A model generated the notes under the pieces. That model worked only from the letters and a program-made list of their open reading frames with translations. It had not been told where the DNA came from and made no database searches. Position numbers and translations under genes: made by a program. Positions 8,222-18,001 of a DNA stretch of 64,000 nt are shown here, piece by piece; positions within the stretch are counted from its first letter, which is position 1, and the number at the start of each line of letters is the position of its first letter. The stretch comes from Natrinema salaciae (GTDB lineage: Archaea > Halobacteriota > Halobacteria > Halobacteriales > Natrialbaceae), in contig NZ_FOFD01000002.1 of assembly GCF_900110865.1 (NCBI RefSeq), positions 1 to 64,000 on the forward strand, in the 5' to 3' direction.

Positions 8222-8881
8222 TCAGTCGGACCGGGACTCGAATCGCTCGCGGATCGCACCGGTGACGTCCGAGAGGTAGGCACCGCCCCACAGCGCGACG
8301 ATGAGCGCGCCGATCGAGTTGAAGACGAAGTCGAGCATGGTGTCGGCGAGTCCGTACTGGGTGAGCACGGCCTTGGTTCCCAGCGCGTCGGCCGCCAGTG
8401 CGATGGCGAACTCGAGGATCTCCCAGAGGACGCCGAAGGCGATGACGAACAGCAGGATGAACACGGCGACGAACCGCCGCGGGAGGTGGACGCCGTCGGC
8501 GTGTTCGTCGAACGCGCGGACGGTGGCGTAGCCCGCGGCGGCGACCAGCGACGCCGACAGCGCGTGCGTCATGTGGTCCCACCACCAGACCTGGCTGTAG
8601 AGCGTGGTGGTGGCACCCGGCAGCCCGACGGTACCGAACGCGTGGAGGAAAACGGCGGTGGTGATCCACAGGGTAAGTCGCGGGTCCATCGGGATCTCGT
8701 AGTCGCGCTCGAGCAGCGGCGGGAGCTGGGTGACGAGGAGCGCCACCCCGGTGTTGATCACGATCCCGGCGTTGCCCCGATCGATGCCGACGAACAGCAT
8801 GCCGACCAGCGAGAGCTCCATGAGGTAGGTGAGCTGGCGCTGACGGCGTTTGGAGGGGAGTCGACGCTCGAGGTTACCCAT
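8222..8881 (-). CDS. DUF2238/YjdF-like membrane protein
   Basis: A 219-residue protein with about six membrane helices. The block [10 protein letters not shown], then [14 protein letters not shown] and a final [25 protein letters not shown] match the YjdF/DUF2238 pattern of conserved D, H, E and D residues in membrane helices. Function is unknown. The ATG at 8881 overlaps the end of the preceding membrane-protein gene by 8 bp, so the two are almost certainly co-transcribed and translationally coupled. The 85-bp-upstream extension of the frame lies within that gene and is not used. Confidence 0.8.
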   Translation of the reverse strand: MGNLERRLPSKRRQRQLTYLMELSLVGMLFVGIDRGNAGIVINTGVALLVTQLPPLLERDYEIPMDPRLTLWITTAVFLHAFGTVGLPGATTTLYSQVWWWDHMTHALSASLVAAAGYATVRAFDEHADGVHLPRRFVAVFILLFVIAFGVLWEILEFAIALAADALGTKAVLTQYGLADTMLDFVFNSIGALIVALWGGAYLSDVTGAIRERFESRSD

Positions 8882-9494
8882 CCTCCACCTCCGTGGTCGG
8901 CCGGACGTCCGCCGGGAGCCGTCCTTCCGGAGGGACGTAGCGTCTGAAGTAGAGTTCGAAGACGATGCCGGCACCGAGCCCGGCGACGGCCGAATACACG
9001 AACTCCCACATCACCGCATCGTGATCGGACGAAAACGGGATGCCGAGCGTTTGCGCGGCGCTCCATCTGAGAAGCGCCCACAGCCCCGCGGCGGCCATCG
9101 TCGCGACGACGACGAGGACGATGGCGAAGCCGGGAGTCATCTGTACGGTGGTGAACGACTGAAGTTCGACGGCGAGGACGAGCGCGATCGCCGCGACCGA
9201 GAGATACGCCGCGAAGTGACCTGTCAACCGGTCGGCACCGACGGCCATCCCGAGCACCGGCAGGGCCGCCAGAAGCAGGACCTCCCACGGAAGCATCACG
9301 AGCCGGGATCGGAAGGCGATCGGCGGGAGCAACGCCAGCGCGACGAGTACGGCCGCGAACGTCGCCCAGAGGAACCCGTTCCCGGTCGCGAGTTCGGCGG
9401 CGCCGATGGCTGCGATCGCGACGACCAGCACCCACGCGACCGCTGCGTTGGTTCGCCCGTCCGCGATCAGTCCCTCGAGTGGAGTCTGAGACAC
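8874..9494 (-). CDS. Multi-pass membrane protein, partner of the DUF2238-like gene
   Basis: A 206-residue protein with about six hydrophobic helices and a polar C-terminus (RRYVPPEGRLPADVRP). FSSDHDAVMWEFVYSAVAGLGAGIVFELYFRRY echoes the YjdF type of helix with acidic residues, so the two coupled genes may be distant relatives or form a heteromeric complex. No function is known. It is the first gene of a two-gene minus-strand operon. Confidence 0.7.
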   Translation of the reverse strand: MSQTPLEGLIADGRTNAAVAWVLVVAIAAIGAAELATGNGFLWATFAAVLVALALLPPIAFRSRLVMLPWEVLLLAALPVLGMAVGADRLTGHFAAYLSVAAIALVLAVELQSFTTVQMTPGFAIVLVVVATMAAAGLWALLRWSAAQTLGIPFSSDHDAVMWEFVYSAVAGLGAGIVFELYFRRYVPPEGRLPADVRPTTEVEDG

Positions 9495-9578
9495 GGATAG
9501 CTCGTACTGACTGTTCTCACAAAAGCATATGTAGTCGACCGTCGGGGAGCGCTGAGACGACCCGTGACGCGACGGCGA

Positions 9579-10568
9579 TCACGCCGAGACGGCGAGCACG
9601 TAGACGGTGGCGTACGCGGCGAGTGCGATAGTTACGGCGGTCAGCGCCGTGAGCGCGACCTCGAGAACGCCGTCCGGCGACGGCAGTCCGCGATCGCTCG
9701 CGCGCGGAACTTCCAGCGAGGGGGTCTCCCGAACGACGCCACAGAGGAGGCCGACGCCGAGGATGGAGAAGACGAAGTGGTAAGACACCTCGAGCGTCGG
9801 CGGCGTCGCTGCGAGCGCGGCGACGCCGTAGGCCGCGCCGACGGTTGCCCGGCGGTCGACGGACGCGAGGGGCGACCGATCGGTGAGCCGGCAATAGACT
9901 GCGAGCGCGAACCAGATGGTCGCGAGTTCGATCGCGAACGCCCCGAGCAGGTGCAACGTCGGGTTGGAGTGGAGGACGACGCGCGACTCGAGAACGGGGG
10001 ACGGAAACGGGAAGAGCCAGTCCGGCGGAGCACCGGTCACGAGGTCTCCCCACGGATGCGACCAGAGGCCCCAGAGCGCGGCGACGGCGACCGTCGCCGG
10101 CGACAGCGTCGAGGCGCGAGCGACGCCGCGGGCGACGAGGATGCCGCTCACCGCGAACAGTCCCATGACGAACACGGCGAGGGAGCCGTCCCAGACGAGC
10201 GCGATCACGAGCAGGGTCACCAGGAGGCCGACGCCGGCGATACGGCCGAACCGTGCGCGATCGGAGCGGCCCCGAACCGCGAGCAGTCCGAACGCCGGTG
10301 CGGCGACCGCGCCGACGACCAGCGAGTGGGTGACGGAGCGGTGGACGACCCGGCTCGCGTCCCAGAAGGCCGTCGACGCCCCGAGCGCGCCATCGCCGAC
10401 CTGCCACTCGAGGAGGCCGACGAGCGCGTACGCGACGTCGATGTCCGGGATCGCGGCGAACGCGCCGGCGACGACGCCGACGGCAAGCGCCGACCGGCGC
10501 TCCCAACCTTGCCAGTCGGCGACGAGCGCTGCGACCGCGAACGCGAGGAGCGCGTGACCGACGAACAC
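9579..10568 (-). CDS. YdjM/DUF457-type membrane-bound metal-dependent hydrolase family protein
   Basis: A 329-residue polytopic membrane protein, longer than the relative at 2283-2897. The family residues are GHALLAF at the start, IPDIDVAYA near residue 40, VVHRSVTHSLV near 74 and SHPWGDLVTG near 169. A GTG at 10568 is the only suitable start near the family N-terminus. It is divergent from the aminotransferase gene. Physiological role unknown. Confidence 0.8.
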   Translation of the reverse strand: MFVGHALLAFAVAALVADWQGWERRSALAVGVVAGAFAAIPDIDVAYALVGLLEWQVGDGALGASTAFWDASRVVHRSVTHSLVVGAVAAPAFGLLAVRGRSDRARFGRIAGVGLLVTLLVIALVWDGSLAVFVMGLFAVSGILVARGVARASTLSPATVAVAALWGLWSHPWGDLVTGAPPDWLFPFPSPVLESRVVLHSNPTLHLLGAFAIELATIWFALAVYCRLTDRSPLASVDRRATVGAAYGVAALAATPPTLEVSYHFVFSILGVGLLCGVVRETPSLEVPRASDRGLPSPDGVLEVALTALTAVTIALAAYATVYVLAVSA

Positions 10569-10765
10569 GATATATCGGGTATGTGTTGGGTGTGCTTAAA
10601 CGGCTCGCACGCGTGCGGGACCGTCCCATGGTCGGGTATCGACGCGACGGCGACGACCGAACGGCGCGAACTCGAGAGATCACGGCGGGCGGAGAGTCGC
10701 CCGACGGAGACCTGTATTTCGCCGCTGCCGGTAGGTCTTTGCGAGTGGCACTCGAGCACACGCCC

Positions 10766-11977
10766 ATGGCTCAAACACCGTCGAACGAGACGGCTCGCGC
10801 GCCATCCGTCGGCGAACTCACACCTCCGGATCGGACCCTGATGGGGCCCGGTCCGAGCGACGTGAATCCGCGCGTGCTCCGGGCGATGAGCACGCCGCTC
10901 GTCGGCCACCTCGATCCTGCCTTCGTCGAGATCATGGACGAGGTACAGGAGTTGCTGCGCTACACCTTCCGGACGGACAACCAGTGGACGATTCCAGTTT
11001 CGGGAACCGGATCGGCGGCGATGGAAGCTGCGATCGGCAACGTCGTCGAGCCGGGCGACACGATGCTCGTTCCGACCAACGGCTACTTCGGCGGCCGGAT
11101 GGCCTCGATGGCCCGCCGCGCCGGCGGCGACGTCGTCGAGGTCGACGCGCCGTGGGGCGAACCGCTCGATCCGGACGACGTGGCGGACGCGCTCGCCGAA
11201 CACGACCCGGACGTCTTCGGCTTCGTCCACGCCGAGACGAGTACCGGCGTGCTCCAGCCCGACGTGCCGGCCCTCACCGCGGCGGCCCACGACCACGACG
11301 CGCTCGTGATCGCCGACAGCGTCACCTCGCTGGGCGGCGTGGAGCTTCGCGTCGACGAGTGGGACATCGACGTCGCCTACTCGGGTCCGCAGAAGTGTCT
11401 CTCCTGTCCGCCGGGCGCGAGCCCGCTCACTCTCTCGGACGAGGCCATGGAAAAAGTCCTCTCCCGCGAGGAGGAGCCCCGCTCGTGGTACCTCGATCTC
11501 TCCCTGCTCGAGGGCTACTGGGGCGACGAACGCGCGTACCACCACACCGCACCGATCACGAACGTCTACGCGATCCGGGAGGCGCTACGACTCGTCGCCG
11601 AGGAAGAGATCGAGGACCGCTGGGCGCGCCACGAACGACTGGCCGGCGCGCTGAAAGCCGGCGTCGAGGGGATGGGACTCGAGATGAACGCTCCCGACGA
11701 GTACTGGCTGCCGAGCCTGAACGCCGTCCGCGTCCCCGACGGGATCGACGACGGCGAGGTCTGCGACGCCCTGATAGAGCGGTACGACCTCGAGATCGCC
11801 GGCGGACTGGGCGATCTCGCCGGCGAGATCTTCCGGATCGGCTGCATGGGTCACTCCGCGCGGCCCCAGAACGTGATCTACGTGGTGACGGCGCTGGGTG
11901 ACGTCCTGGAGTCGATGGGCGCGGACGTCGATCCGGGTACCGGCGTGACTGCGACGCGCAACGCGCTCGAAGAATAG
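10766..11977 (+). CDS. Class V aminotransferase (serine/alanine-glyoxylate aminotransferase type)
   Basis: A 403-residue PLP enzyme. It has the AGXT/SPT landmarks [14 protein letters not shown] near residue 25, [11 protein letters not shown] near 78, the PLP-binding ADSVTSLGG near 184 and the Schiff-base lysine, Lys210, in [13 protein letters not shown]. It transfers amino groups between alanine or serine and glyoxylate or pyruvate; the preferred pair cannot be told from sequence. The ATG at 10766 is chosen because homology begins a few residues later, although the frame is open to 10583. Monocistronic. Confidence 0.92.
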   Translation: MAQTPSNETARAPSVGELTPPDRTLMGPGPSDVNPRVLRAMSTPLVGHLDPAFVEIMDEVQELLRYTFRTDNQWTIPVSGTGSAAMEAAIGNVVEPGDTMLVPTNGYFGGRMASMARRAGGDVVEVDAPWGEPLDPDDVADALAEHDPDVFGFVHAETSTGVLQPDVPALTAAAHDHDALVIADSVTSLGGVELRVDEWDIDVAYSGPQKCLSCPPGASPLTLSDEAMEKVLSREEEPRSWYLDLSLLEGYWGDERAYHHTAPITNVYAIREALRLVAEEEIEDRWARHERLAGALKAGVEGMGLEMNAPDEYWLPSLNAVRVPDGIDDGEVCDALIERYDLEIAGGLGDLAGEIFRIGCMGHSARPQNVIYVVTALGDVLESMGADVDPGTGVTATRNALEE

Positions 11978-12020
11978 GGGGTCGGTGTTTCGCGGGTTCG
12001 ACGATTCGCTGACGCTGGTT

Positions 12021-12344
12021 TTACGCCGACACTCGCGGTCCTGGTGGCGCTCGTTCGACCTGATAGTCCTCCCCGTCGACGACGATGATGGCCCACTCGT
12101 AGTTCGGGTTCGTCCGTTCGAGTCGCGCCTCGAGGTCGTCCGCGTCCGCTGGCTCGGCGACGAAACAGTGGAACTGTCCGGACGACGACGACGGAAGCTC
12201 TCCTGCCTCGAGGACGGTGTTTACGTGGACGACTTTCCATGCTCGTTCGGCGCGGAACTCGGGACCGTTTCCTTCGACGGTGTAGCCCAGTTCGGCGAAG
12301 ATCGACCTGGCCTGCTCGACGAGTCGCATGTTAACAGGACCCAT
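12021..12344 (-). CDS. Conserved haloarchaeal protein (DUF7116-like)
   Basis: A 107-residue soluble protein with a basic start (MGPVNMRLVEQARSIF) and a compact alpha/beta pattern (AERAWKVVHVNTVLE, WAIIVVDGEDYQVE). I associate it with a haloarchaeal family of unknown function. The start at 12344 is favoured over the internal ATG at 12329 because a TATA-like ACATTTATGG at about 12368-12377 puts transcription start next to it. It converges on the aminotransferase gene. Confidence 0.7.
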   Translation of the reverse strand: MGPVNMRLVEQARSIFAELGYTVEGNGPEFRAERAWKVVHVNTVLEAGELPSSSSGQFHCFVAEPADADDLEARLERTNPNYEWAIIVVDGEDYQVERAPPGPRVSA

Positions 12345-12545
12345 TCACTACCACCTTCGTCGGCATCCACCATAAATGTTAGTACGTAACAGGAATTCCC
12401 AGTAACGTTCCACGAATTCGAAATCCGACGCCCTATCGATTTCGCGGTGTTCCGGTAGTCGTCGTTTCCGGACGGTAATCGTCTATTATCGGCGCGGCGG
12501 ACACGGCCGTCTCTGGCGGGAGTCGATCGCGGCCCGACGGCGGAG

Positions 12546-12785
12546 TTATTCGTGAGCGGCGTCCCACTCCGTGGGCTTGCGAAAGTTCCCACACTGGTTG
12601 CACTTGATCCGCCCCATCGCGTCCATTGCGTTGTCGAGACTCTCGCAGTTCGTACAGAACCAGCCGTAACGGCGCTCGGCGTCGGCGGATTCGAAGGCGA
12701 CGAGAAACGGTCCCTTCGATCCTCTATCGCCGTCCGTCTCCGAGATGTAGACGGTATCGCCGTCGTCGGTCGACCAGGATTGCAT
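12546..12785 (-). CDS. Small zinc-ribbon protein (DUF5816-like)
   Basis: A 79-residue protein with two Cys pairs, WFCTNCESLDNAMDAMGRIKCNQCGNF, forming a likely zinc ribbon, followed by KPTEWDAAHE. The N-terminal half is a beta-rich FLVAFESADAERRYGW segment. It resembles a haloarchaeal family of small zinc-finger proteins of unknown role. It is monocistronic, with about 160-220 bp to neighbours. Confidence 0.78.
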   Translation of the reverse strand: MQSWSTDDGDTVYISETDGDRGSKGPFLVAFESADAERRYGWFCTNCESLDNAMDAMGRIKCNQCGNFRKPTEWDAAHE

Positions 12786-12975
12786 GTCCGCTGATAGCCT
12801 CGCTCGCGGTAAATGACTGTCTTTCCGGGTCGGTGTCGCCGACTCGAGTGGCGAGGGGATGGCGGCGAGCCGACCGGGTACGTTCGGGTGCGACGGAGCG
12901 ACATATGGGACAGGTTCGCAGTGTGGACAGTCCGTACTGAAAGGTTTACCCGGCCGGAAACCGTTCGGATGCCTA

Positions 12976-13386
12976 ATGTCGTTGGTCGTGGTTCCCGTTC
13001 GGTATCCGTTGTCGAAGCACTCCAGACGAACCCTCGAACGGGCGATCGAGGTCGCGCGCGAGCGTGACGCAGCGTTGACAGTTCTCCACGTCGATCTCTA
13101 TCAGAACGGGAAGAAAGTAACGCGTATCGACCTGAAAAACGCCGTCGAGAGCACGTTCGGACGGCTCGAGAGCGCTCGGTACGTCGTTCGCACCGGCTTT
13201 CTGGTCGAAGAGAGCATCCTCGACGAGGTCGCGGCGGAGCGGGCCGACGCCGTCGTCATCGGGAGCAAACAGGCGAGTCGCCTCCGCCGGATCTTCCAGC
13301 GGTTCACCGATAATCCGGACATCGACAGTTACCTCCGAACTCACCTCGACTGTGAAGTCATCACGGTCGAGAGTGCACGCGCCTGA
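12976..13386 (+). CDS. Universal stress protein (UspA-like)
   Basis: A 136-residue Usp fold protein: VVVPVRYPLSKHSRRTLERAIEVARERDAALTVLHV at the N-terminus and ADAVVIGSKQASRLRRIF in the C-terminal half. The usual ATP-binding GxxGxxxxGS loop is altered (GSKQASRLRRIF), so it may not bind ATP. The ATG at 12976 begins where homology starts; a TATA-like GGTTTACC lies about 30 bp upstream. It converges on another Usp gene 20 bp away. Confidence 0.85.
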   Translation: MSLVVVPVRYPLSKHSRRTLERAIEVARERDAALTVLHVDLYQNGKKVTRIDLKNAVESTFGRLESARYVVRTGFLVEESILDEVAAERADAVVIGSKQASRLRRIFQRFTDNPDIDSYLRTHLDCEVITVESARA

Positions 13387-13405
13387 TCTCGTCCGTAGGT
13401 GGTCG

Positions 13406-13849
13406 TTACTCGGTTTTGCCGGCGTTTCGAACGACGAACACCGGAACCGTGGCGTTGTCGACGACCCGCTCCGAGACGCTCCCCAGCGACGTCACCTTCT
13501 CGCGCGGGCTCTTGCCGCGCGTTCCGATAACGACCAGGTCGATCCCCTGCTCGTCGACGTACTCGAGAATCGTCTTCGACGGGGTCCCCTGTCGCACCTC
13601 GCTGACGGTCTCGAGTCCCTCGGCGGTCGCTCGCTCCTCGACGGCGGCGACGGCCGCTTGCCCCTCGTCGCGGAGCGAGCGCTCGAGGTCGGTACTGGTG
13701 TTCTCGTCGGCGGCAGCGGTGACGCGACTGTCGACGACGTACAGCGTGTGGACCGTCGCGTCGTTGTTCGCCGCGATCGGCAGTCCGTGAGCGAGCGTCT
13801 CGGAGATCGTATCACTTCCGTCGGTGGGAATGAGAATGTCGTCGTACAT
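13406..13849 (-). CDS. Universal stress protein (UspA family)
   Basis: A 147-residue Usp with the full ATP-type pattern: MYDDILIPTDGSDTISE at the start and DLVVIGTRGKSPREKVTSLGSVSERVV near residue 105, matching the G2xG9xGS loop of nucleotide-binding Usps. The ATG at 13849 is chosen over an in-frame ATG 12 codons upstream because the family starts at MYDDIL. It converges with the neighbouring Usp. Confidence 0.92.
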   Translation of the reverse strand: MYDDILIPTDGSDTISETLAHGLPIAANNDATVHTLYVVDSRVTAAADENTSTDLERSLRDEGQAAVAAVEERATAEGLETVSEVRQGTPSKTILEYVDEQGIDLVVIGTRGKSPREKVTSLGSVSERVVDNATVPVFVVRNAGKTE

Positions 13850-13983
13850 CTGTCGGCTAGCCGCGAATTGAACCGGGGATAGCATAAATCACCCCCTCGG
13901 TATCGGACGAGCGAGCCGAGACGACACGCAAGTGCTTCGTGTGAGATCCAGCGACGCGGCCGTCGGTCCGCCTCGACGATCCG

Positions 13984-14994
13984 TCACCGATCGGGCGAAT
14001 CAGCGGGGTTCTCGGCTGCCGTGCTCCCGTCGCCCGGTTCGACCGACGAGCCGGTGGTCGGCCGATCGATGCCCGAGTCGTCCACGGCGACCCGCGCCAC
14101 GCCGCTCGAGTCGTCGAAGACGTGGTGGCGACGCGGGTAGGCGAACTCGACGTCGAGCTCCTCGTAGCGGTCGCCGATGGCGTCTTGAACCGCCGACTGG
14201 ACGACGGTCTGCTTGTAGGGGTGTTTCATCCAGAAGAGCAGTTCGAGGGCGATCCCGTGATCGCCGTACTCGCCGATGTAACAGGACGGTGCCGCGGCGT
14301 ACCGGGCACTGCCGATCCGTATGTCCGGGCCGCCGGAGATGACCTCCTCGACGTTTCGGGCGGCCCGCTCGGCGGCCCGTCGCGCCGCCTCGAGGTCGCT
14401 ATCGTACGTGACCTCGAACGTGACCGAGATCCGCGTGCGCTCGTCCTCGGCGGAGTAGTTGATGACGTCGCGCGTATGGATCTCGGAGTTGGGAATGACC
14501 ATGAAGGCGTTCTGGAGGGTGAAGATCTTGGTGTAGCGGATCGTGATGTCCTCGACGAAGCCGCGGTGGCCGGCGTCGGCGATCTCGATCATGTCGCCGA
14601 TCTCGTAGGGGCGATCGGCCAGCACGTAGAAGCCGTTGATCAGACTCCCGACCACTGGAGCGAGCACGACGGCGATCACGGCCGAGATGACGGTCACGGA
14701 GAGGAGAATCTGCGTGTCGCCGACGCCGAGGATGCGGGCGGCGATGGCGGCCGTCCAGAGGATGATGGTGATCCTGACGGCGCGAAGGACGGTCCGGGTG
14801 ACGCTCGGCCGTTCGATCCGGCGAGCGACCGTCCGGCCGGCGATCCGAACGGCGACCTTCGAGAGATACCAGCCGACTGCGAGGACGAGGACCGCAAGGC
14901 CGATCTCGACTGCTCGCGGCGGGATCGGGATGGGGAGCGCGTTCCGGACGCCCTCGACTGCCGAACTCTCGTTCATATAGAGCACCCCGCGCAT
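13984..14994 (-). CDS. MscS-type small-conductance mechanosensitive channel
   Basis: About 336 residues. Three membrane helices come first (about 20-45, 60-80, 90-115), and the pore-lining helix includes [39 protein letters not shown], the conserved MscS core. A cytoplasmic beta domain ([31 protein letters not shown]) follows, then an acidic tail. It opens under membrane tension to release solutes on osmotic downshock. ATG codons at 14994 and 14976 are both possible; a CTTAACCA element ~27 bp before 14994 favours the longer form. Confidence 0.92.
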   Translation of the reverse strand: MRGVLYMNESSAVEGVRNALPIPIPPRAVEIGLAVLVLAVGWYLSKVAVRIAGRTVARRIERPSVTRTVLRAVRITIILWTAAIAARILGVGDTQILLSVTVISAVIAVVLAPVVGSLINGFYVLADRPYEIGDMIEIADAGHRGFVEDITIRYTKIFTLQNAFMVIPNSEIHTRDVINYSAEDERTRISVTFEVTYDSDLEAARRAAERAARNVEEVISGGPDIRIGSARYAAAPSCYIGEYGDHGIALELLFWMKHPYKQTVVQSAVQDAIGDRYEELDVEFAYPRRHHVFDDSSGVARVAVDDSGIDRPTTGSSVEPGDGSTAAENPADSPDR

Positions 14995-15133
14995 ATCAAC
15001 ACGCTCAGGCCCGGTGTGGTTAAGAGTTCTGACCATCAGTTTTGGGCACCGATATCGGAACAACCCGATTTCGAAAACGCGTGCTACTCAGAATACAATA
15101 AATCATTTAGCGGTCGGGAGTGTAGGGCCGGAT

Positions 15134-16201
15134 ATGGCACCAGACGAACTTCGCTCGACCGTCGAACGCGTCGGGGACCGGTTCAATCTCGGCGAATACG
15201 AAATCGACGCGTATCTCACCGTCTTAGAGCAAGGACAGCTCACGGCGAGCGAAATCGCGGACCGAACGGAGATTCCCCAGCCGCGCGTCTACGACACCGT
15301 GCGCAGTCTCAGCGATCGCGGACTGGTCGAGCTCCGGGAGTCCCGCCCCATGAAGGTCGTCGCGATCGATCCGGCGGAGGCCTTCGACGACGTACAGTCC
15401 TCGTTCGAGCAGATGATCGAGGAACTCGAGGCCCGGTACACCGCGCCGGCTCGCGATACGGAGGCCGTCTCGCTGGTCAAATCCCGATCGACGATCCTGC
15501 GGTACCTCGAGGAGGTCATCGACGCCGCGGAGTTCGAGCTCGCGCTGTCGCTGACGCCGGATCTGCTGACCCGGTTCGAGGCGGAACTGCGCGCGGCGGT
15601 CGACGCCGGCGTGAGCGTCGACCTGATCGTGACGCCGGCGAGCGAAGCGCCGGACCCGGAGGACTTCGCGTACGGCGAGGTCGCGACGACCGCCCGCGCC
15701 CGGCGGGGGATCACGACGCCGGTCGTCGCCGTCGCCGACGGCAACTATTCGGTCTACGCGACCCAGGACGCGCTGCGCGACGATCAGGACCGGTACGGCG
15801 TCATCTTCAACCGGTCCGCGCTCGGCTTCCTCATCTCCGGGTTCTTCGGAACCGTCCTCTGGACGACCGCCGAACACACGCTCGGGGAGGACGGCGCTGC
15901 CCGGACCTACCCCCGGAAGTACGCCTCCATCCGCCGATGCGTGAAAGACCTCATTGACGAAGGGGGCGAGTTCTACGCCACCATCGACGGTCGCGACGTC
16001 GAGGTCGGCGGGCAGCGGATCGTCCGCGGTCGCATTCGCGACATCTCCTTCGAGGTTAGCGAAGAGGTTGCCAGCCTCACGATCGAAACGGCGGACGGCG
16101 AAGACGTCTCCGTCGGCGGCCGCGTCGCCGCCCTCGAGGACGTCGAGGCCCACGAGATCCACATCGGGCGGAACGAACCGCCGACGCTCGAGGATCGCTG
16201 A
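15134..16201 (+). CDS. TrmB-family sugar-sensing transcriptional regulator
   Basis: A 355-residue regulator. The N-terminal winged helix-turn-helix ([38 protein letters not shown], about residues 20-60) is typical of TrmB, followed by a coiled stretch and a C-terminal sugar-binding domain (about 110-355). It probably controls the ABC transporter and enzyme genes directly downstream according to the bound sugar. The ATG at 15134 follows the in-frame upstream extension, which lacks homology. No clear TrmB operator (TACT-N7/8-GAGTA) was found by eye. Confidence 0.92.
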   Translation: MAPDELRSTVERVGDRFNLGEYEIDAYLTVLEQGQLTASEIADRTEIPQPRVYDTVRSLSDRGLVELRESRPMKVVAIDPAEAFDDVQSSFEQMIEELEARYTAPARDTEAVSLVKSRSTILRYLEEVIDAAEFELALSLTPDLLTRFEAELRAAVDAGVSVDLIVTPASEAPDPEDFAYGEVATTARARRGITTPVVAVADGNYSVYATQDALRDDQDRYGVIFNRSALGFLISGFFGTVLWTTAEHTLGEDGAARTYPRKYASIRRCVKDLIDEGGEFYATIDGRDVEVGGQRIVRGRIRDISFEVSEEVASLTIETADGEDVSVGGRVAALEDVEAHEIHIGRNEPPTLEDR

Positions 16202-16534
16202 CACTCGCGGCGCGGGAAACCCGACTGTCGAGCGTCGAGTCGACGGCGACGCCGTTCGCTGAATCGGTCGTCGCATTCGCGACCACCGCTTCGGCGGATT
16301 TGCTCCGCGAGATACGTCGAGCAGTGTCGTATTCCATTGGCCGGCATCTGCCGACCGCCGGTCGACAATCGGGGATTAGAGATGCTCGTTCCGCCGCGTT
16401 GGAAACCGACGGAGGGCCGTCCTCGCAGTGTTCCATATTGGGTTCCCATAACGGAAACGAGATCTGAACACTCACATTTTATTACTATATTTATAGCTAA
16501 CAATTAAGGTGGAGAACGTGGTCCGTTCCTGCGC
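16202..16534 (+). promoter_or_regulatory. Promoter region of the sugar transport operon
   Basis: A 333-bp non-coding stretch between the regulator and the binding-protein gene. The final 70 bp is markedly AT rich, with a TATA element CTATATTTATAG at 16485-16496, about 40 bp before the ATG. The 5' part has no believable gene. A TrmB site is expected here, but no classical motif is apparent. Confidence 0.6.
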
Positions 16535-18001
16535 ATGGGACGTGATATCGCCGGCCAATGCGACCGCTCCCGCATCAGACGGCGGTCGTTCCTGAAAGCT
16601 GCATCGGCGTCGACAGCGGGAGCGGTCGCCGTCACCGGCTGTCTCGGGCGGGGTCGACAGGCGAACACCATCGTGATGACCGCCGACTCGGGTGTCGCGG
16701 GGATCATACACAGCGACGGCGACGGGCCCTCCGTCCAGCAGGCGCTCTGGGACGCCGGGCTCGACGAGGACATCCGCCTCGAGATACAGACCGTCGTCAG
16801 CGACTCCGCATCGCGGATGCAAACGGCTCAATCGGCGCTCGAAGCGGGGCGTGCTCCGCCCGACATCCACATGATGGACAGCGGCTGGACGGTTCCGTTC
16901 ATCCTTCGGAACCAGACGGTCAATCTGACCGAGGAGCTCTCGGGCGACGTGCTCGAGCGCGTGAACAATACGTACCTCGAGGCGATCCTCGAGACGGCGC
17001 GCGACCCACAGACCGGTGACCTGCACGCGCTGCCGTTCTTTCCGGATCTGGGGTTCACACTCTACCGCGAGGATCTGATCGAAGATGCCGGCTACGACAC
17101 CGCAAACTGGCCGTCGGAACCGCCGTCGTGGGAGGAGTTCTCGGCGGCGGTCCGCGATGCGCGGGACCAGGCCGGCCTCGACTACGGGTTTACGACGCAG
17201 GCGGCCGCCTACGAGGGACTGTCCTGCTGTACGTTCAACGAGGTGATGACGTCCTGGGGCGGGGCCTACTTCGGGGGGGTCGACAACCTCTTCACCGCGG
17301 GCGACCGGCCGATCACCGTCGACGAGGAGCGGTGCATCGACGCGATCCGGATGATGCGCTCGTTCATCGAGGGCGAGGAGGAAAACGCCATGGACGGCTA
17401 CGCACAGATCTGTCCGTCGGCGATCGTCCAGTGGACCGAACAACAGTCGCTCAACCCGTTCGCCAACGGCGAGGCCGTCTCGAACCGCAACTGGTCGTAC
17501 GCGATCGCGGAGACGGGCACCGAAGACGCCTTCGGTGAGAATCTCGGGGTCACGACGCGACCGTACGCGGTCTCCCAGCAGGAGGCCGAGTACGACGGCA
17601 GCGGCGGCACCGTCGCGGCACTGGGTGGCTGGAATCTCGCCGTAAGCCCGTTTTCGGAGCGTCAGGAGCAAGCGCTGCAGGTCCTCGAGGCGTTCGCCAC
17701 CGAGGAGGTCATGCTCACGGTCTTCGAACTCGGGGGCTACTTACCACCGAATCTCGATCTGGTCGCGGAGGCCAGTCCCGACGATGTCGGCCCCGTCGCT
17801 CGCTACGGCGACGTGGTCCAGCGGGCCAGCGAGAACGCGATCCCACGGCCGGCAACCGACCTCTGGCCGGAACAGTCCGCGCTGATATATCAATCGGTCA
17901 ACGCGGCGTATCGTGGCGAGCAATCCCCCGAGGCCGCGATGAGCGACCTCGCAGAAGAACTCGAGCAGAGCGAAGCGGAGGTGGAAACAAATGGCAACTG
18001 A
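16535..18001 (+). CDS. Sugar ABC transporter substrate-binding lipoprotein (family 1)
   Basis: A 488-residue extracellular binding protein. It has a twin-arginine signal (RIRRRSFLKAA) and a lipobox, with Cys36 (AVTGC), so it is likely Tat-exported and membrane anchored. The mature chain shows family-1 features: LPFFPDLGFTLYREDLIEDAGY near residue 165, PPSWEEFSAAVRDARD, and WNLAVSPFSERQEQALQVLEAFATEE late in the chain. It captures a mono- or disaccharide for the two downstream permeases. It overlaps the first permease gene by 11 bp. The substrate is not determined. Confidence 0.93.
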   Translation: MGRDIAGQCDRSRIRRRSFLKAASASTAGAVAVTGCLGRGRQANTIVMTADSGVAGIIHSDGDGPSVQQALWDAGLDEDIRLEIQTVVSDSASRMQTAQSALEAGRAPPDIHMMDSGWTVPFILRNQTVNLTEELSGDVLERVNNTYLEAILETARDPQTGDLHALPFFPDLGFTLYREDLIEDAGYDTANWPSEPPSWEEFSAAVRDARDQAGLDYGFTTQAAAYEGLSCCTFNEVMTSWGGAYFGGVDNLFTAGDRPITVDEERCIDAIRMMRSFIEGEEENAMDGYAQICPSAIVQWTEQQSLNPFANGEAVSNRNWSYAIAETGTEDAFGENLGVTTRPYAVSQQEAEYDGSGGTVAALGGWNLAVSPFSERQEQALQVLEAFATEEVMLTVFELGGYLPPNLDLVAEASPDDVGPVARYGDVVQRASENAIPRPATDLWPEQSALIYQSVNAAYRGEQSPEAAMSDLAEELEQSEAEVETNGN